Positions 62,518 through 64,000 of a stretch of 64,000 bases of DNA are shown in pieces. The stretch comes from Aurantiochytrium sp. KH105. Its lineage: Eukaryota; Sar; Bigyra; Thraustochytrida; Thraustochytriidae. Where the stretch lies: positions 251,399-315,398 of the forward strand of contig BGKB01000030.1 of assembly GCA_003116975.1 (NCBI GenBank), in the 5' to 3' direction. A program made the translations under genes and the position numbers. Below the pieces are notes generated by a model. The model did no database searches, was not told the DNA's origin, and worked only from the letters and a program-made list of their open reading frames with translations. Positions within the stretch are counted from its first letter, which is position 1. Each line of letters opens with the position of its first letter.

Positions 62518-64000
62518 TTACGTTCTCGAAAGACTAAACGCAGCACGCGGATGAGACTCTGCATCTTCAGAACCTTGCTCTTCACACACGGATGCTTCTC
62601 GTGCTTCCGGGCTGTTCGGCGGAACAATGGTCACGAGGCCATCGCTTGACCCGGTCAAAATGAGCTTGAGCGAGGGTGTCTTCTTTGAGTCCGGATTAGA
62701 GTCAACCGCTCGACTTTCTTTCCGCGCGTCCTCCACATCGCTCGCGTTTCCATCGACATCATCTTGATCTCGCACACCAGCAAGAGTGCTGCCCAGAAGA
62801 GTTGTCAAAACGAACGCGACAAGCTCGAGTGAGCAGATCCACACCACGACAGGTGATGTCGTGGTGGGCGTGATTAAACTCACCCCTGTCAGCGAGTTCA
62901 CACCAAGAGCCAAAGCGACAAGCAGCACTTGCGAGATGATCTCGAAACACTCATCGTCCGCACGCGCATATGGCTTGAAGTAGAGAAGAACACACAAGAA
63001 GAAGACGCTTGACGCGATCAGGTAGTTTGACGCCAGTCGAAAGCTCGCGAGTAGCATCAGCAGAAACCCAGAGGTCAGCATCAAACGACGGATGAGCTCC
63101 AGACATGCATACCATCCGAGTCCGCTTCGATACTTGCGCTGCACACAGCGTGCCGCAGTCATCAACACCCCTCGCCATCCGCGTGCTTTCGAAATTTTTT
63201 CACCAAACCTCCGCTCCATGTGAATGCCAGCTGCCAAAAGTAACACCACACCCACCGGATACACGCCGATCATCGCACCTGCGTATACACCCATCGTTCG
63301 ACTTACATCGCTGTCAAAGTTGATCCTCGGGTCGCGCTGAAGCACCCGCAAAGGCCGCGGATCAGGATTGCCATCTGCATCGCGCTCATAGTAGCTGATG
63401 GAGTCGTACACGAAGACAGACAGAATCGTCGCCGAGATGCCAGGGTACATTAGAACGATGACCTCTGTGAACACACGCACTGCAAGATCACGGACCAAGT
63501 CTCGGCTCAGTCCCATACATTTGCATATCAACACTGTCACAATCAGCCCCAGCGCGCACAGCATTGGCCACACAGTGACCACAATGACTATTACGTAGTA
63601 GTTCACCTCTGCAACGCAGCCCATCGTGAAGACATGAAGAAGTGTACCGACATTGGCATTTACAATCGCCGTCACAGCAGTCCCACCGTAGCTGATCATG
63701 CCCACAATAGTGCCAATCTCGAGAACGATCTGCGCAAATTTGAGAAAAATTAGCGCCTTCCCGCGACTTGCTGCCACAAATCGCTGCAAGAACGAGCCCG
63801 GGGAGCCAGAAGCGCGAGTGCATGATCCGATGCAAGATACGACCGTGCACGAAAAGCAACGCTGCTTTGTCTTTGCTTCTGTAGCGGCTCGCTGTCTTGC
63901 GATTGACGTAGAGATCACAAAGATCGCAGGAGCCAGCGTCAAGATGAGCACGATACTCGCCCATGCAACAGCCTTGGCCATGTCCTGCGACTTTCGAGCA
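62518..64000 (-). CDS. Receptor-like protein C, paralog, C-terminal part only
   Basis: The gene runs off the right edge; the frame is open to base 64000 (reads [20 protein letters not shown] there). Only the polytopic membrane domain and acidic tail are visible: [80 protein letters not shown]. It ends SFSLSRT. The nucleotide sequence is nearly identical to gene B over the whole visible stretch and clearly closer to B than to A, so B and C arose by a recent duplication. ATG 63981 is internal, not a start. Confidence 0.9.
   Translation of the reverse strand, partial: ARKSQDMAKAVAWASIVLILTLAPAIFVISTSIARQRAATEAKTKQRCFSCTVVSCIGSCTRASGSPGSFLQRFVAASRGKALIFLKFAQIVLEIGTIVGMISYGGTAVTAIVNANVGTLLHVFTMGCVAEVNYYVIVIVVTVWPMLCALGLIVTVLICKCMGLSRDLVRDLAVRVFTEVIVLMYPGISATILSVFVYDSISYYERDADGNPDPRPLRVLQRDPRINFDSDVSRTMGVYAGAMIGVYPVGVVLLLAAGIHMERRFGEKISKARGWRGVLMTAARCVQRKYRSGLGWYACLELIRRLMLTSGFLLMLLASFRLASNYLIASSVFFLCVLLYFKPYARADDECFEIISQVLLVALALGVNSLTGVSLITPTTTSPVVVWICSLELVAFVLTTLLGSTLAGVRDQDDVDGNASDVEDARKESRAVDSNPDSKKTPSLKLILTGSSDGLVTIVPPNSPEAREASVCEEQGSEDAESHPRAAFSLSRT

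Noticed and set aside
1-64000. Retroelement or virus-like insertions
   Set aside because: I looked for reverse transcriptase, integrase, capsid or long terminal repeat signatures in the spacers and larger unexplained frames and saw none.

Overview
The window is nuclear DNA from a unicellular eukaryote. It is GC-rich and gene-dense, with many intronless genes plus short GT-AG introns (about 75-260 nt). Simple repeats of every kind run through coding and non-coding DNA. Conserved eukaryotic genes (SPCS3, NIP7, VPS72, PCID2, mitochondrial ferredoxin) exclude a prokaryote. The look (GC-rich, intron-poor, selenoprotein-bearing, large GCC/EGF-type membrane receptors) fits a thraustochytrid-like stramenopile, but that placement is inference from style, not from a marker gene.

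Left part (1-20.7 kb): a Q-rich nuclear protein cut by the left edge; a mitochondrial 2Fe-2S ferredoxin (-) and selenoprotein K (+) facing away from each other across a large inverted repeat; an unknown coiled-coil gene; a VTT/SNARE-associated membrane protein; a 1,696-residue DEP-C2-GRAM-like-DUF639-like membrane protein; a nitroreductase; signal peptidase complex subunit 3 in several exons; and a short F-box protein. The selenoprotein K gene has an in-frame UGA three codons from its end and a well-formed SECIS hairpin 285 nt downstream.

Middle part (20.7-50 kb): an LRR protein, a PX-domain protein, PCID2 (TREX-2 mRNA export), organellar lysyl-tRNA synthetase, a zinc-ribbon/LRR protein, an MscS-type mechanosensitive channel, an unusual HSP70-ATPase/C2 fusion, a coiled-coil/discoidin-like protein, VPS72 (YL1; H2A.Z deposition), a peroxisomal-type SCP2-like thiolase, a coiled-coil protein, a small secreted Cys protein and NIP7 (60S biogenesis). 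These are unrelated housekeeping and signalling genes with no operon logic; neighbours are mostly convergent or divergent with a few hundred bases between.

Right part (50.5-64 kb): a head-to-tail array of three paralogous giant receptor-like genes, all on the minus strand, the third cut by the window edge. The two complete members have a signal peptide, a Cys-rich N-terminal module, about eight FG-GAP/VCBS-like Ca-binding repeats (integrin-alpha-like propeller), a run of GCC2/GCC3 (ephrin-receptor/TNFR-like) Cys modules, a polytopic membrane domain of about 8-10 helices and a short acidic tail. Copies differ in module number and intron content, and the last two are nearly identical at their 3' ends. 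This array is the most system-like feature of the window.
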